64,000 bases of DNA from contig NZ_JHYQ01000017.1 of the NCBI RefSeq assembly GCF_000621325.1, positions 1 through 64,000 on the forward strand. Direction: 5' to 3'. A program made the position numbers and the translations under genes. Each line of letters begins with the position of its first letter. The stretch's first letter is position 1. Below, piece by piece: positions 14,625 through 22,350 of the stretch. A model generated the notes under the pieces. That model ran no database searches. It worked only from the letters and a program-made list of their open reading frames with translations, and was not told the DNA's origin. This DNA is from Thiothrix lacustris DSM 21227 (lineage in GTDB: Bacteria; Pseudomonadota; Gammaproteobacteria; Thiotrichales; Thiotrichaceae).

Positions 14625-14993
14625 ATGGATAACCTACTCACCACCCCCGACAGCAGCACCGCACGCTCCAAGTGGCCTGAAACACTGGTGCAAATGCTCG
14701 ACGGCGTACACGCTACGCTGCTACGGATTGGCATGGATGATGAGCGGGCAGCGCAAGTATCACTAACCATTGTCCATGACCACGCCAACAATTTCGGCGG
14801 CTGTCAGTATTACCTGCCCAAGGGCGATGAACTCAAGCGAGCTTTGCGTGACCGCGAAATCTACCGCCTTGCAGGCAAAACCGACGTGGCGGTTTTGGCG
14901 CAACGCTACAACTTATCCATGAAGCAAATCTGGGAAATCCAACGCGCCCAGCGCACCTTGCACATCAATAAAATCCAGCCTTCGCTATTCTAA
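14625..14993 (+). CDS. Mor/C-family transcription activator
   Basis: The 122-residue protein has the Mor family signature: GCQYYLPKGDELKRALRDREI (dimer region), then an HTH in VAVLAQRYNLSMKQIWEIQR. In Mu, Mor activates the middle promoter and C the late promoters; which one this corresponds to is unclear because only one copy is seen. The upstream ATG at 14594 is in frame and possible, but the start MDNLLTT at 14625 is preferred by family length; no good ribosome site is visible for either. Terminators flank the gene on both sides. Confidence 0.85.
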   Translation: MDNLLTTPDSSTARSKWPETLVQMLDGVHATLLRIGMDDERAAQVSLTIVHDHANNFGGCQYYLPKGDELKRALRDREIYRLAGKTDVAVLAQRYNLSMKQIWEIQRAQRTLHINKIQPSLF

Positions 14994-15019
14994 CGGGTTA
15001 ATTACCCCCGTTCTTTTTT
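14992..15019 (+). terminator. Rho-independent terminator after the Mor-like gene
   Basis: AACGGG (14992-14997) pairs with CCCGTT (15007-15012) and is followed by CTTTTTT. It closes the Mor transcript. Confidence 0.75.
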
Positions 15020-15043
15020 CGCGTCATAAGCCCACCTCCATAC

Positions 15044-15068
15044 TGTCAGCGTAACTACTTATCTGACA
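15044..15068 (+). promoter_or_regulatory. TGTCAG-N13-CTGACA inverted repeat before the lysis genes
   Basis: A perfect six-base inverted repeat with 13-base spacer sits 19-43 bases before the ATG at 15087 and just after the Mor terminator. Mor and C bind dyad sites upstream of the promoters they activate, so this is a candidate activator or operator site for the lysis and head operon. Exact promoter boxes are not clear. Confidence 0.5.
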
Positions 15069-15086
15069 CATCGTTATGGAGTCATC

Positions 15087-15446
15087 ATGTTCAAAACGTT
15101 CTTCACCTTTGCGCTAAACGCCATTCCAATGGGCGGTTTGCGCACCTACATTATGGGCGCAATTGGCTTGCTGCTTGCCGCTTTCCTCATGTACACAGGC
15201 AACTGGGAATTGGGTGGCACGCTACTGGTATTGAGCTTGCAAGTCATCTTCCTGCGTGCTGGCACTGAAAACCTAACCACCACCATCGGTAACGGGCTGG
15301 AAGCCATCATCACCCGCAAGACTGCTGTATTCAGCTTGCCCGAAGTGCCATTGCCCGACCCACTGCCAGAGCCTGACCTGCCTGCCGATAAATACCTTGG
15401 TATGGAAAACAATGACCGCAAAGCCACCGGGCAAGACATTTTTTAA
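15087..15446 (+). CDS. Small membrane protein of the lysis region (holin candidate)
   Basis: GGAG lies five to six bases before the ATG. The 119-residue protein has two hydrophobic segments (residues about 18-35, YIMGAIGLLLAAFLMY, and about 42-58, GGTLLVLSLQVIFL) and a proline/aspartate-rich soluble tail. It precedes the M15 endolysin directly, the usual place for a holin, but no holin family was recognised. The role is inferred from position and topology. Confidence 0.55.
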   Translation: MFKTFFTFALNAIPMGGLRTYIMGAIGLLLAAFLMYTGNWELGGTLLVLSLQVIFLRAGTENLTTTIGNGLEAIITRKTAVFSLPEVPLPDPLPEPDLPADKYLGMENNDRKATGQDIF

Positions 15447-15455
15447 GGAGGCATT

Positions 15456-15794
15456 ATGCCAGCACCAACACTGCGCGAACGCCAGTCCGAATTCGCCTTA
15501 ATGACGGGTAAGCTGATTCTTAAAGCCTATGAAATGGGCTATGAAGTAACGCTAGGTGACACGTTCCGCGACCCGCGACTGCACGGTGAATACGGCTTCA
15601 AGGTTGGCTATGGCGCAAGCCGCAGCTACCACAAGCTACGCCTTGCCATTGATTTGAATCTATTCAAAGACGGCGGATTCTTGCAAGGCACTGAAGCCCA
15701 TAAGCCGTTGGGTGAATGGTGGGAAAGCCAAGGCGGCACATGGGGCGGGCGCTTTGAAGACGGCAATCACTACTCGTGGGGCGAAGGCAAATGA
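15456..15794 (+). CDS. M15-family peptidase endolysin
   Basis: The 112-residue protein has the M15C/VanY-like core: GDTFRDPRLH, then SYHKLRLAIDLNLF (zinc-binding His and Asp) and GGRFEDGNHYSWG (the second His). Family members cleave peptide stems of peptidoglycan. No signal peptide is visible, so it needs a holin. AAGGAGG precedes the ATG, a strong ribosome site suited to late expression. Confidence 0.85.
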   Translation: MPAPTLRERQSEFALMTGKLILKAYEMGYEVTLGDTFRDPRLHGEYGFKVGYGASRSYHKLRLAIDLNLFKDGGFLQGTEAHKPLGEWWESQGGTWGGRFEDGNHYSWGEGK

Positions 15795-15813
15795 CCCACA
15801 GGCTTCGCACCCA

Positions 15814-16029
15814 ATGACCAAAGCAGAGCGCAACCTAGGTGAATTCGTGCTGGCATTGATCACGATCATTGGCGCTTTTTGGTCGGGCGCGAAGCTCTCG
15901 CAGTGGGCGATTGCCACTAGCTGCACCGACAACGGCGCGGCAACCATTAATAATGTGGCGCACGAATGCCGCGCCAACCCCAGTATAAGGATAATTCGTG
16001 GACGATTTGGACAGAGCACAACAAACTGA
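15814..16029 (+). CDS. Small single-span protein, possible spanin or lysis accessory (71 aa)
   Basis: After a 19-base gap from the endolysin, the frame gives one N-terminal transmembrane segment (EFVLALITIIGAFWSGAKLS) and a tail with two Cys (SCTDNGAATINNVAHECRAN). Length and position suit a lysis accessory protein such as an Rz-type spanin, but there is no lipobox and no coiled coil, so the role is unsure. The next gene starts inside its 3' end. Confidence 0.5.
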   Translation: MTKAERNLGEFVLALITIIGAFWSGAKLSQWAIATSCTDNGAATINNVAHECRANPSIRIIRGRFGQSTTN

Positions 16030-16249
16030 AGAGCTATACCGCGCCCAAGCACTGGCGAAAGCACTGGATAGAACCGAAGAGCCAGATGAAGACGAAATGG
16101 GGCGCTACTGTCTGTCGTGCGGCGTCATGATTCCAGCCAAACGGGTTGCCGCCGTCAATGCGGTGCGCTGTATCGACTGCCAAACAGCGCTTGAGCACCA
16201 CAATAAACACCATGCCAACCCAAGGACGCCGCATGACCGTCAACATTGA
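15998..16249 (+). CDS. TraR/DksA-type zinc-finger protein
   Basis: The start is GTG at 15998 with AAGGA six bases upstream. The 83-residue protein has CLSCG and, 17 residues later, CIDCQ, the four-cysteine zinc finger of TraR/DksA proteins, plus an acidic helix (EEPDEDEMG). Short phage-encoded TraR-like proteins bind the RNA polymerase secondary channel and mimic DksA with ppGpp. It overlaps the preceding gene by 32 bases. Confidence 0.85.
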   Translation: MDDLDRAQQTEELYRAQALAKALDRTEEPDEDEMGRYCLSCGVMIPAKRVAAVNAVRCIDCQTALEHHNKHHANPRTPHDRQH

Positions 16250-16550
16250 GCTACCCCAAATCATCACCTTGCTACTGGCATTCGCCGGGATGCTAGGCAC
16301 TGGCATCAAGCTACTACTGGCGGGCATCGAGACCCGCCTAAAACGCATTGAAGAACAAAACAAAGCGGAAAGCGACGGCTGGAAACGGCTGGAACGGGAG
16401 CTAATGGAATTGCGGGCTGACCTGCCATTGCAATACGTGCGCCGTGAAGACTATGTGCGCGGGCAAACCGTCATCGAAGCCAAGCTGGACGCCCTTTACA
16501 ACAAGCTCGAAGTCACTCAATTGCGGGCAGCCGCTAAGGAGAGATCATGA
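16233..16550 (+). CDS. DUF2730-like membrane/coiled-coil phage protein (Mu gp25 position)
   Basis: AAGGA precedes the ATG at 16233. The 105-residue protein has one N-terminal membrane segment (IITLLLAFAGMLGTGIKLLL) followed by a long charged coiled coil (RLKRIEEQNKAESDGWKRLE and on). This topology fits DUF2730-like proteins found before gp26-gp27 in Mu-like phages. Function is unknown. Confidence 0.55.
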   Translation: MTVNIELPQIITLLLAFAGMLGTGIKLLLAGIETRLKRIEEQNKAESDGWKRLERELMELRADLPLQYVRREDYVRGQTVIEAKLDALYNKLEVTQLRAAAKERS

Positions 16551-16867
16551 ATATTGACCACGCCAAGATTCGCCGCGAATCCCTGCGCTGGCTGTTGATC
16601 CTGGCATTGAACCACTCGCGCCCGGTGCGTGCACACGAGAGCATGTTGCAATCGACCGCGCGGGGCGTGTACAGCGACACCACTGATGTGGAAGTGCGCC
16701 GCGAACTCGGCTATCTGGAAGAGCGGCACCTGACGGACATTGAGCGCAACCCCGCTGGTTTCTGGCTGGCATCACTCACCAGTGCCGGAGTGGACATTGC
16801 CGAATACACCGTGGATTGCCGCCCTGGCATTGCGCGACCTGAAAAGTATTGGGCGGGGTCTTCCTGA
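16547..16867 (+). CDS. Mu gp26-like small protein
   Basis: The 106-residue protein (SLRWLLILALNHSRPVRAHE, then RRELGYLEERHLTDIER and FWLASLTSAGVDIAEYT) has a winged-helix-like pattern and sits directly before the small terminase, where Mu gp26 lies. It overlaps both neighbours by a few bases. The assignment is by position and pattern. Confidence 0.65.
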   Translation: MNIDHAKIRRESLRWLLILALNHSRPVRAHESMLQSTARGVYSDTTDVEVRRELGYLEERHLTDIERNPAGFWLASLTSAGVDIAEYTVDCRPGIARPEKYWAGSS

Positions 16868-17409
16868 TGGCTCGCACCAGCGCCATTGATACATTGCCGC
16901 CGGAAGTAAAGGCATGGCTGGACAACGCCCTACTGGCAACCAACTTTCGGGGATACGAGGCATTTGCGGCTGAACTCCAAGAGCGGGGCTGCACGGTCAG
17001 TCGCTCCAGCGTGCACCGGTACGGGCAAAAGCTGGAGCGGCGCTTATCCGCTATCAGGGCCAGTACGGAAGCGGCGAAAATGCTGGCGGCGAATGTGGAT
17101 GACACTGAAAACCACCTGTCTGGCAGCGTCATTTCACTGGTTCAATCTGAGTTATTTGAAACACTATTGAATCTGCAAGAAGCCGATATCGAGGATGATC
17201 CTGCTGAGCGCATGAAGCTATTGAGTAATGCCGCCCGCTCTATCTCCGAAGTCAGTCGCGCCAGCATTGCCAACAAGAAATGGCAAGGCGAGGTGCTAGC
17301 TAAGGCGCAAGTCGCCGCTGAAAAAATTGATGCCATCGGTAAAAAAGGCGGACTAAGTGCCGAGCTTGGCGAGGAAATACGCCGAGTAGTTCTGGGGATG
17401 GCAGAATGA
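16867..17409 (+). CDS. Small terminase subunit, Mu gp27-like (DUF3486)
   Basis: The 180-residue protein starts MARTSAIDTLPPEVKAWLDN and contains FAAELQERGCTVSRSSVHRY, a helix-turn-helix typical of DUF3486 proteins, which are small terminase subunits in Mu-like phages. A coiled C-terminal part probably mediates oligomerisation. The family recognises phage DNA for packaging. It overlaps the large terminase by four bases. Confidence 0.85.
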   Translation: MARTSAIDTLPPEVKAWLDNALLATNFRGYEAFAAELQERGCTVSRSSVHRYGQKLERRLSAIRASTEAAKMLAANVDDTENHLSGSVISLVQSELFETLLNLQEADIEDDPAERMKLLSNAARSISEVSRASIANKKWQGEVLAKAQVAAEKIDAIGKKGGLSAELGEEIRRVVLGMAE

Positions 17410-18914
17410 CTCCCTCTTTGCCACGTGCCACCACGCCAGTTCCAGATAGCGTCCTACTCCCCTATCAACAGCGATGGATAGCTGACAAGTCCTCATTGAA
17501 AGTATCTGTCAAATCACGGCGCACTGGCCTGACATGGGCGGAGGCTGCGGATGACACACTGATTGCCGCTAGCGCCAGAAAGGCGGGCGGCATGAACGTC
17601 TATTACATCGGCTATAACCAAGACATGGCGATTGAATACATCGACGCCTGTGCTGGTTGGGCAAAAGTCTTCAATTACGCCGCCGGACAAATCGAAGAGG
17701 GTATCTGGGGTGAGGATGAAGATGACAAACACATCAAGACTTACACCATTCGCTTTCCCGATTCCGGCTTTCGGATCGTGGCGCTTTCCAGTCGCCCTGC
17801 TAACTTGCGCGGCAAACAAGGCGTGGTGGTCATCGACGAAGCTGCCTTCCACGATAAGTTAGACGAACTACTCAAAGCAGCGTTGGCGCTACTAATCTGG
17901 GGTGGGCGTGTGCGCGTCATCTCAACGCACAACGGCGAAGGCAACCCCTTCAACGAGCTAGTGAAAGAGATTCGCGGCGGCAAGCGCAAGGGCAGCGTGC
18001 AGGGCATTACCTTCCGCGAGGCAGTTAGCCAGGGTCTATATCGTCGCGTGTGCTTACGCCTTGGTATTGCATGGACGGCTGAAGCTGAAGCCGCGTGGAT
18101 GGATGAGGTTTATGACTTTTACGGCGACGCTGCTGCTGAAGAACTGGATGCCATCCCCAAATCAGGCAGCGGCGCATACTTCAGCCGCCTGATTGTGGAG
18201 CAATGCCAACGCCCTGAAATCCCCATTATCCGCTACAGCAAGCCTATTGAATGGGTCACAGACCCCGCACGATTAGATCAGGCAAAGATTTGGATTGCTG
18301 ACGTGCTGAATCCAGTGCTGGACAACCTACCCGGCAAGCGCTCGGCACTGGGGCAAGACTTTGGGCGCGATGGTGACCTGAGTGTTATCTGGGTATTGCA
18401 AGACAACGGTGCGGGCAACTGGGGTACGGCATTCACCCTTGAGTTGCGGCGCATTCCGTTTGATGTGCAACGCCTGATTCTGTTTCACGTCATCGACAAG
18501 CTACCCCTGTTTCATAAAGGCAAGTTTGATGCACGCGGCAATGGGCAAAGCCACGCGGAAGCAGCCGTGCAGCGTTACGGTGCGGCTCGCATTGAAGCGG
18601 TGATGCTGACAGCAGGGTGGTATGGCCTGCACTTCCCGCCCTATAAAGCCGCCTACGAAGACAAAACCATTACCGTGCCAATGTCCGAAGACATTATTGC
18701 CGACCATCGACGGGTAATACTCAAGAGCGGTGTTCCAGGCATGGATGACAAGCGCGACAAAGGCAGTGATGGGCAATTCCGGCACGGCGATAGCGCGGTT
18801 GCTGGCGTGATGGCGTATTCAGCCGCCCGTGATAATGGGTTGGAAATCGGGGATTTTGAGGCTGCCACAGGCAGCTCATGGGATGAGCAAAGAGGTGTTG
18901 TATGGAATGGATGA
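17406..18914 (+). CDS. Large terminase subunit, Mu gp28-like
   Basis: The 502-residue protein has an ATPase domain with SVKSRRTGLT (residues 34-43, Walker A-like with Arg, as usual in gp28) and GVVVIDEAAF (about 138-147, Walker B), and a nuclease domain beginning near GQDFGRDGDLSVIW (about residue 315). It pumps DNA into the prohead and cuts it after headful filling. Its end overlaps the portal start by 13 bases. Confidence 0.93.
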   Translation: MTPSLPRATTPVPDSVLLPYQQRWIADKSSLKVSVKSRRTGLTWAEAADDTLIAASARKAGGMNVYYIGYNQDMAIEYIDACAGWAKVFNYAAGQIEEGIWGEDEDDKHIKTYTIRFPDSGFRIVALSSRPANLRGKQGVVVIDEAAFHDKLDELLKAALALLIWGGRVRVISTHNGEGNPFNELVKEIRGGKRKGSVQGITFREAVSQGLYRRVCLRLGIAWTAEAEAAWMDEVYDFYGDAAAEELDAIPKSGSGAYFSRLIVEQCQRPEIPIIRYSKPIEWVTDPARLDQAKIWIADVLNPVLDNLPGKRSALGQDFGRDGDLSVIWVLQDNGAGNWGTAFTLELRRIPFDVQRLILFHVIDKLPLFHKGKFDARGNGQSHAEAAVQRYGAARIEAVMLTAGWYGLHFPPYKAAYEDKTITVPMSEDIIADHRRVILKSGVPGMDDKRDKGSDGQFRHGDSAVAGVMAYSAARDNGLEIGDFEAATGSSWDEQRGVVWNG

Positions 18915-20500
18915 GCCGATTACTGGGCAATAAAAAGCAACCACCTCCCAAGGGCGATCAAACGGCAGCGCTAAGCTACCTACCCAAGGAGTTTGCTGAT
19001 CACCCCGGGAAAAACCTAACACCCGCCAAGGCGATGACACTGCTTCTGGAGGCAGAGCAGGGGAATCTACGCGCTCTGGCTGATTTAGCCGATGATATGG
19101 AAGAGCGCGATACACATTTGTACGCGGAATTAATGAAGCGGCGACGCGGTTGCTTGACTGCCGACTGGTCATTGAGTTTGCGTAATGCGGATAAATCAGA
19201 GCAAAAAGCACTGGAGCAGCTAACCGAGCAACTGAAAAACATGCCGATGCCAGATATTATCTGGGACATGACCGATGCCATTCATAAAGGCTACGCGTGC
19301 GCTGAAATACAATGGGAATACGCGGATAAGGCATGGCTGCCAGCCACCATCCAGCACCGTCCGGCAAATTGGTTTACGGCAATGCCCGAAGACCGCGATA
19401 CCTTAATGCTGCGCACGCAAGAAGGCAAGGGCGTGGCGCTACAGGACTACTCATGGATAACACACACCCATAAAGCACGCTCTGGATACCTGACCAACAC
19501 GGCACTGGCACGAGTAACGGTGTGGCCTTTCCTGTTCCGGGCGTTTTCATCGCGTGATTTTGCCGAGTTCTTGGAGATTTACGGTCTGCCGCTGCGACTA
19601 GGGCGCTACCCAAGTGGAGCGACAGCCGAAGAACGCAGCACTCTATTGCGTGCCGTCACAGCTATCGGGCACAGTGCAGCCGGTATCCTACCCGCCAATA
19701 TGGCAATCGAATTCCAGCGAGCAGCGGAAGGCCAAGCTGATCCCTATATGGCAATGGTTGGGTGGGCTGAAGGCGGCATCAGCAAGGCTATTTTAGGGGG
19801 GACACTGACTAGCGATAGCGGCAAGAATGGCAATTATGCCACTGCATCCGTTCATGATGATGCCAGAAAAGAGATCCGCAAATCAGACCTGAGGCAGATC
19901 GGGAAAACACTTTCTAGTAATCTGATTAAGCCGCTATGCCTATTCAATACCACACTGACCCGTGTTCCTCAGTTCATTTTTGATGATACCGAGCCAGAAG
20001 ACAATGAACGTAGCATCTACGCACTGGTGAAGCTGGCGGAAGCAATGCCTATTCCACTGGAATGGGTAAGGAATAAATTCAAGATTCCTGCGCCGAATGG
20101 TGATGAGCCGATACTGCAAATTACTCAGCCAACGGCGGGTTCAACTGCGGCGGCGAAAGCGACTCATCATAGCGGATGCTCATGCTGCAACTCTGAGGCC
20201 ACGGCGGCACTCAAGGGCAGCGATGGGCAAGACAGCGTACAAGGCGATATTGATTCATCAACACCAACAGATGACGCCTTACGGTCTCAAGCGCAAGCGC
20301 TTATTCAGCCCCTGATTGATAAGGCTCTAGAGGGTGTGCGGGCTGGCGACCCTGCCGAAACCATCCTCACTACATTAATGATGGGATACCCGGAAATGGA
20401 TAGCAGCAAGCTAAGCGATGCACTAACCAAGGCATCGTTCATCGCTGATTTGATGGGGCGATGGGAAGCCCAGCAGGATATTGGCAATGGCAAAGCCTGA
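18902..20500 (+). CDS. Portal protein, Mu gp29-like (DUF935)
   Basis: The 532-residue protein has the DUF935 pattern: YAELMKRRRGCLTADWSLSL, GYACAEIQWEYADKAW, then ILPANMAIEFQRAAEG and GNYATASVHDDARKEIRKSD. Portal proteins form the dodecameric DNA entry at one head vertex. Near the C-terminus there is HHSGCSCCNSE, a cysteine cluster that is not an obvious family feature. The gene overlaps gpF by 14 bases. Confidence 0.93.
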   Translation: MEWMSRLLGNKKQPPPKGDQTAALSYLPKEFADHPGKNLTPAKAMTLLLEAEQGNLRALADLADDMEERDTHLYAELMKRRRGCLTADWSLSLRNADKSEQKALEQLTEQLKNMPMPDIIWDMTDAIHKGYACAEIQWEYADKAWLPATIQHRPANWFTAMPEDRDTLMLRTQEGKGVALQDYSWITHTHKARSGYLTNTALARVTVWPFLFRAFSSRDFAEFLEIYGLPLRLGRYPSGATAEERSTLLRAVTAIGHSAAGILPANMAIEFQRAAEGQADPYMAMVGWAEGGISKAILGGTLTSDSGKNGNYATASVHDDARKEIRKSDLRQIGKTLSSNLIKPLCLFNTTLTRVPQFIFDDTEPEDNERSIYALVKLAEAMPIPLEWVRNKFKIPAPNGDEPILQITQPTAGSTAAAKATHHSGCSCCNSEATAALKGSDGQDSVQGDIDSSTPTDDALRSQAQALIQPLIDKALEGVRAGDPAETILTTLMMGYPEMDSSKLSDALTKASFIADLMGRWEAQQDIGNGKA

Positions 20501-21890
20501 TGTCACCTTCGCCCTAAACCTCAGGCCAGAAGAGGCCATCCGCTACTTTGAATCCAAGGGCTTAAAACTCACCAAGAGCTGGAATGAGCTATGGCAGGAT
20601 GCACAGGTAACGTCATTTACTGTGGCGCATGTCGGCAAGATGGATGTGCTGGCAGACATTCACGCAGGGCTGCGAGATGCACTACATGACGGCATCACTG
20701 AGCATGAATTCATGAAGCGTCTAACCCCGATATTGCAAGCCAAGGGGTGGTGGGGCAAGGCCATTGATAAGAGTACGGGCGAAATACTAGAGACGTATCC
20801 GGGTTCTAGCGTCCCCGTTCAATACGGTTCACCGGCACGACTCAAGCTGATCTACCAGCAAAACCTGCAAACAGCCTACATGGCAGGGCGCTACCGGGCA
20901 ATGGAAGAAGGCGCATGGGCAACCCCTTACTGGCAGTATGTAGCAGTGATGGATTCGCGCACTCGCCCAGCGCACAGCTCCTTAAATGGGCGAGTGTGGC
21001 GGCATGATGACCCAATCTGGAGCACTCTTTACCCGCCAAACGGCTGGAACTGCCGGTGTCGTATCAGCCCAATGTCAAAGAAATCTGCCGAGCGCAAAGG
21101 CTTGCAGATTGAAGACAGCGCCGACAAGCTTGAAACCCGCACAGTACCAGCCGGGAGAAACCCAGATGGAAGCCAGCGCTATGCCGATGTTACCGGCATC
21201 AAGACGGGCAGATATGATGATAACGGGCAAGAGATCGTGATGTTTCCTGATGCGGGGTGGAGCTACAACCCTGGCAAGGCATGGGCGGAATCACAGGCTG
21301 AATATGCCACTGCAAAACTGGACTCTTTATCAGGGATTACGCCCCGCGAAGCATTCGAGTATGTCAGCAAGATCACGCAAGCCATTGGCGAGACCCGTAT
21401 CAGCAAGTTCAAAGGCGTTGACCCTGATTTGCTGAAGGATATGTTTCATCTGCTCAAGACGAATCTATACATTCTACAGTTGCGCCCCGGCATTCTCGGG
21501 GAAATCAGGCAAGGCGGCATTGCTGGATCGGCAGCCCTCAAGCATGAGATGGAAGAGGTTAGGCAGATCGAAAAAGGGGGGCGAAGCGTCTTTAGTCCTG
21601 GCGCTGTTGCCGCTATCGAGCAGGAATTTGATAATGCCGTTGCGCTGGGCAACCCCGCCAAATACATCCCTTACCACATGGCGGCTTTACTTGCGGAACT
21701 GGAATATGCCCGTGATAAACTAGCGCCACTAGGGTTTAAGACCGATGATCTTGGCGTGGTTGCAAGAGCGATTTACGGCAACCTGCAAGGTACTGGGCTT
21801 GAAAAAATGGAAATCGAACTAGCTGAACTCGGCTACCAGTGGCCTGGCAACATCCCGCCAGAGCTGGAAGCAGCTATAAGGAAGCGTTGA
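20487..21890 (+). CDS. Mu gpF-like head morphogenesis protein with C-terminal extension
   Basis: The ATG at 20487 is preceded by AGGA; a TTG two codons earlier is possible. Residues about 120-210 are the SPP1 gp7/Mu gpF domain (YQQNLQTAYMAGRYRAME, then MDSRTRPAHSSLNGRVW and WNCRCRISPMS). From about residue 285 to 467 there is an added domain not needed for the head role, with SAALKHEMEEVRQIEKGG (HEMEE at 353-357). Extensions of this kind on gpF in other phages include toxin-like enzymatic domains. The following small gene overlaps its stop. The core assignment is firm; the role of the extension is open. Confidence 0.88.
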   Translation: MAKPDVTFALNLRPEEAIRYFESKGLKLTKSWNELWQDAQVTSFTVAHVGKMDVLADIHAGLRDALHDGITEHEFMKRLTPILQAKGWWGKAIDKSTGEILETYPGSSVPVQYGSPARLKLIYQQNLQTAYMAGRYRAMEEGAWATPYWQYVAVMDSRTRPAHSSLNGRVWRHDDPIWSTLYPPNGWNCRCRISPMSKKSAERKGLQIEDSADKLETRTVPAGRNPDGSQRYADVTGIKTGRYDDNGQEIVMFPDAGWSYNPGKAWAESQAEYATAKLDSLSGITPREAFEYVSKITQAIGETRISKFKGVDPDLLKDMFHLLKTNLYILQLRPGILGEIRQGGIAGSAALKHEMEEVRQIEKGGRSVFSPGAVAAIEQEFDNAVALGNPAKYIPYHMAALLAELEYARDKLAPLGFKTDDLGVVARAIYGNLQGTGLEKMEIELAELGYQWPGNIPPELEAAIRKR

Positions 21891-22201
21891 TGCAATATAC
21901 ATACAGAGCGATTACGGACAAGACTGGCAAGATTATATCTTTCGCCGTAGCGAATTCAGATGGCGCGACCCTGTGGAATATGCGCAACTTTTACAATGGT
22001 GATGTCCGTACCGAGAACCGAGAGAGCCAACTATCTGTCTCGCTGGATGCGCTTTCAGTGCGAGACCTTCCAAAGATCATTGCTGAAAAGGCTGGAGCGG
22101 TTAGTGTTGGCGCGGAGGAGGCCACTCCAGACCTTCCTGATAGCCGCGAACTTCTCAAGTATTTTCGTAAAACTGCTGGGTTCGCATGGGGTTGGGATTA
22201 G
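21890..22201 (+). CDS. Unknown 103-aa protein overlapping the end of gpF
   Basis: The ATG shares one base with the gpF stop (TGATG), so translation is coupled. The product is soluble, mixed alpha/beta in look (MQYTYRAITDKTGKIISFAV, then RESQLSVSLDALSVRDLPKI) with an acidic region before the aromatic C-terminus FRKTAGFAWGWD. It is the last phage gene before the host junction. No family recognised; an immunity-like partner for the gpF extension is a hypothesis based only on coupling and size. Confidence 0.6.
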   Translation: MQYTYRAITDKTGKIISFAVANSDGATLWNMRNFYNGDVRTENRESQLSVSLDALSVRDLPKIIAEKAGAVSVGAEEATPDLPDSRELLKYFRKTAGFAWGWD

Positions 22202-22262
22202 GGGCAGCCTATCATCCTTGGCTTCTAGAGGAGTGTTGTTTATTATAATTTCAATATAGAGA

Positions 22263-22310
22263 ATCATCCCACATCTTCCCGCTTCATCCCATCAAATCCC
22301 ATTTATAACG
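22263..22310. repeat. Tandem TCATCCCA repeats at probable prophage right end
   Basis: TCATCCCA occurs at 22264-22271 and 22284-22291, 20 bases apart, each followed by a second CCC block, and another ATCCCA lies at about 22296-22301. Transposable phages carry arrays of about 22-base transposase sites at their ends, so this array between the last phage gene and the first host gene may be the right end. The exact junction and target duplication were not found. A TATAAT at 22244-22249 lies nearby. Confidence 0.45.
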
Positions 22311-22350
22311 CTTAATCCTATCTAAATATAACCCTCTCCCTCAAGAGGAT

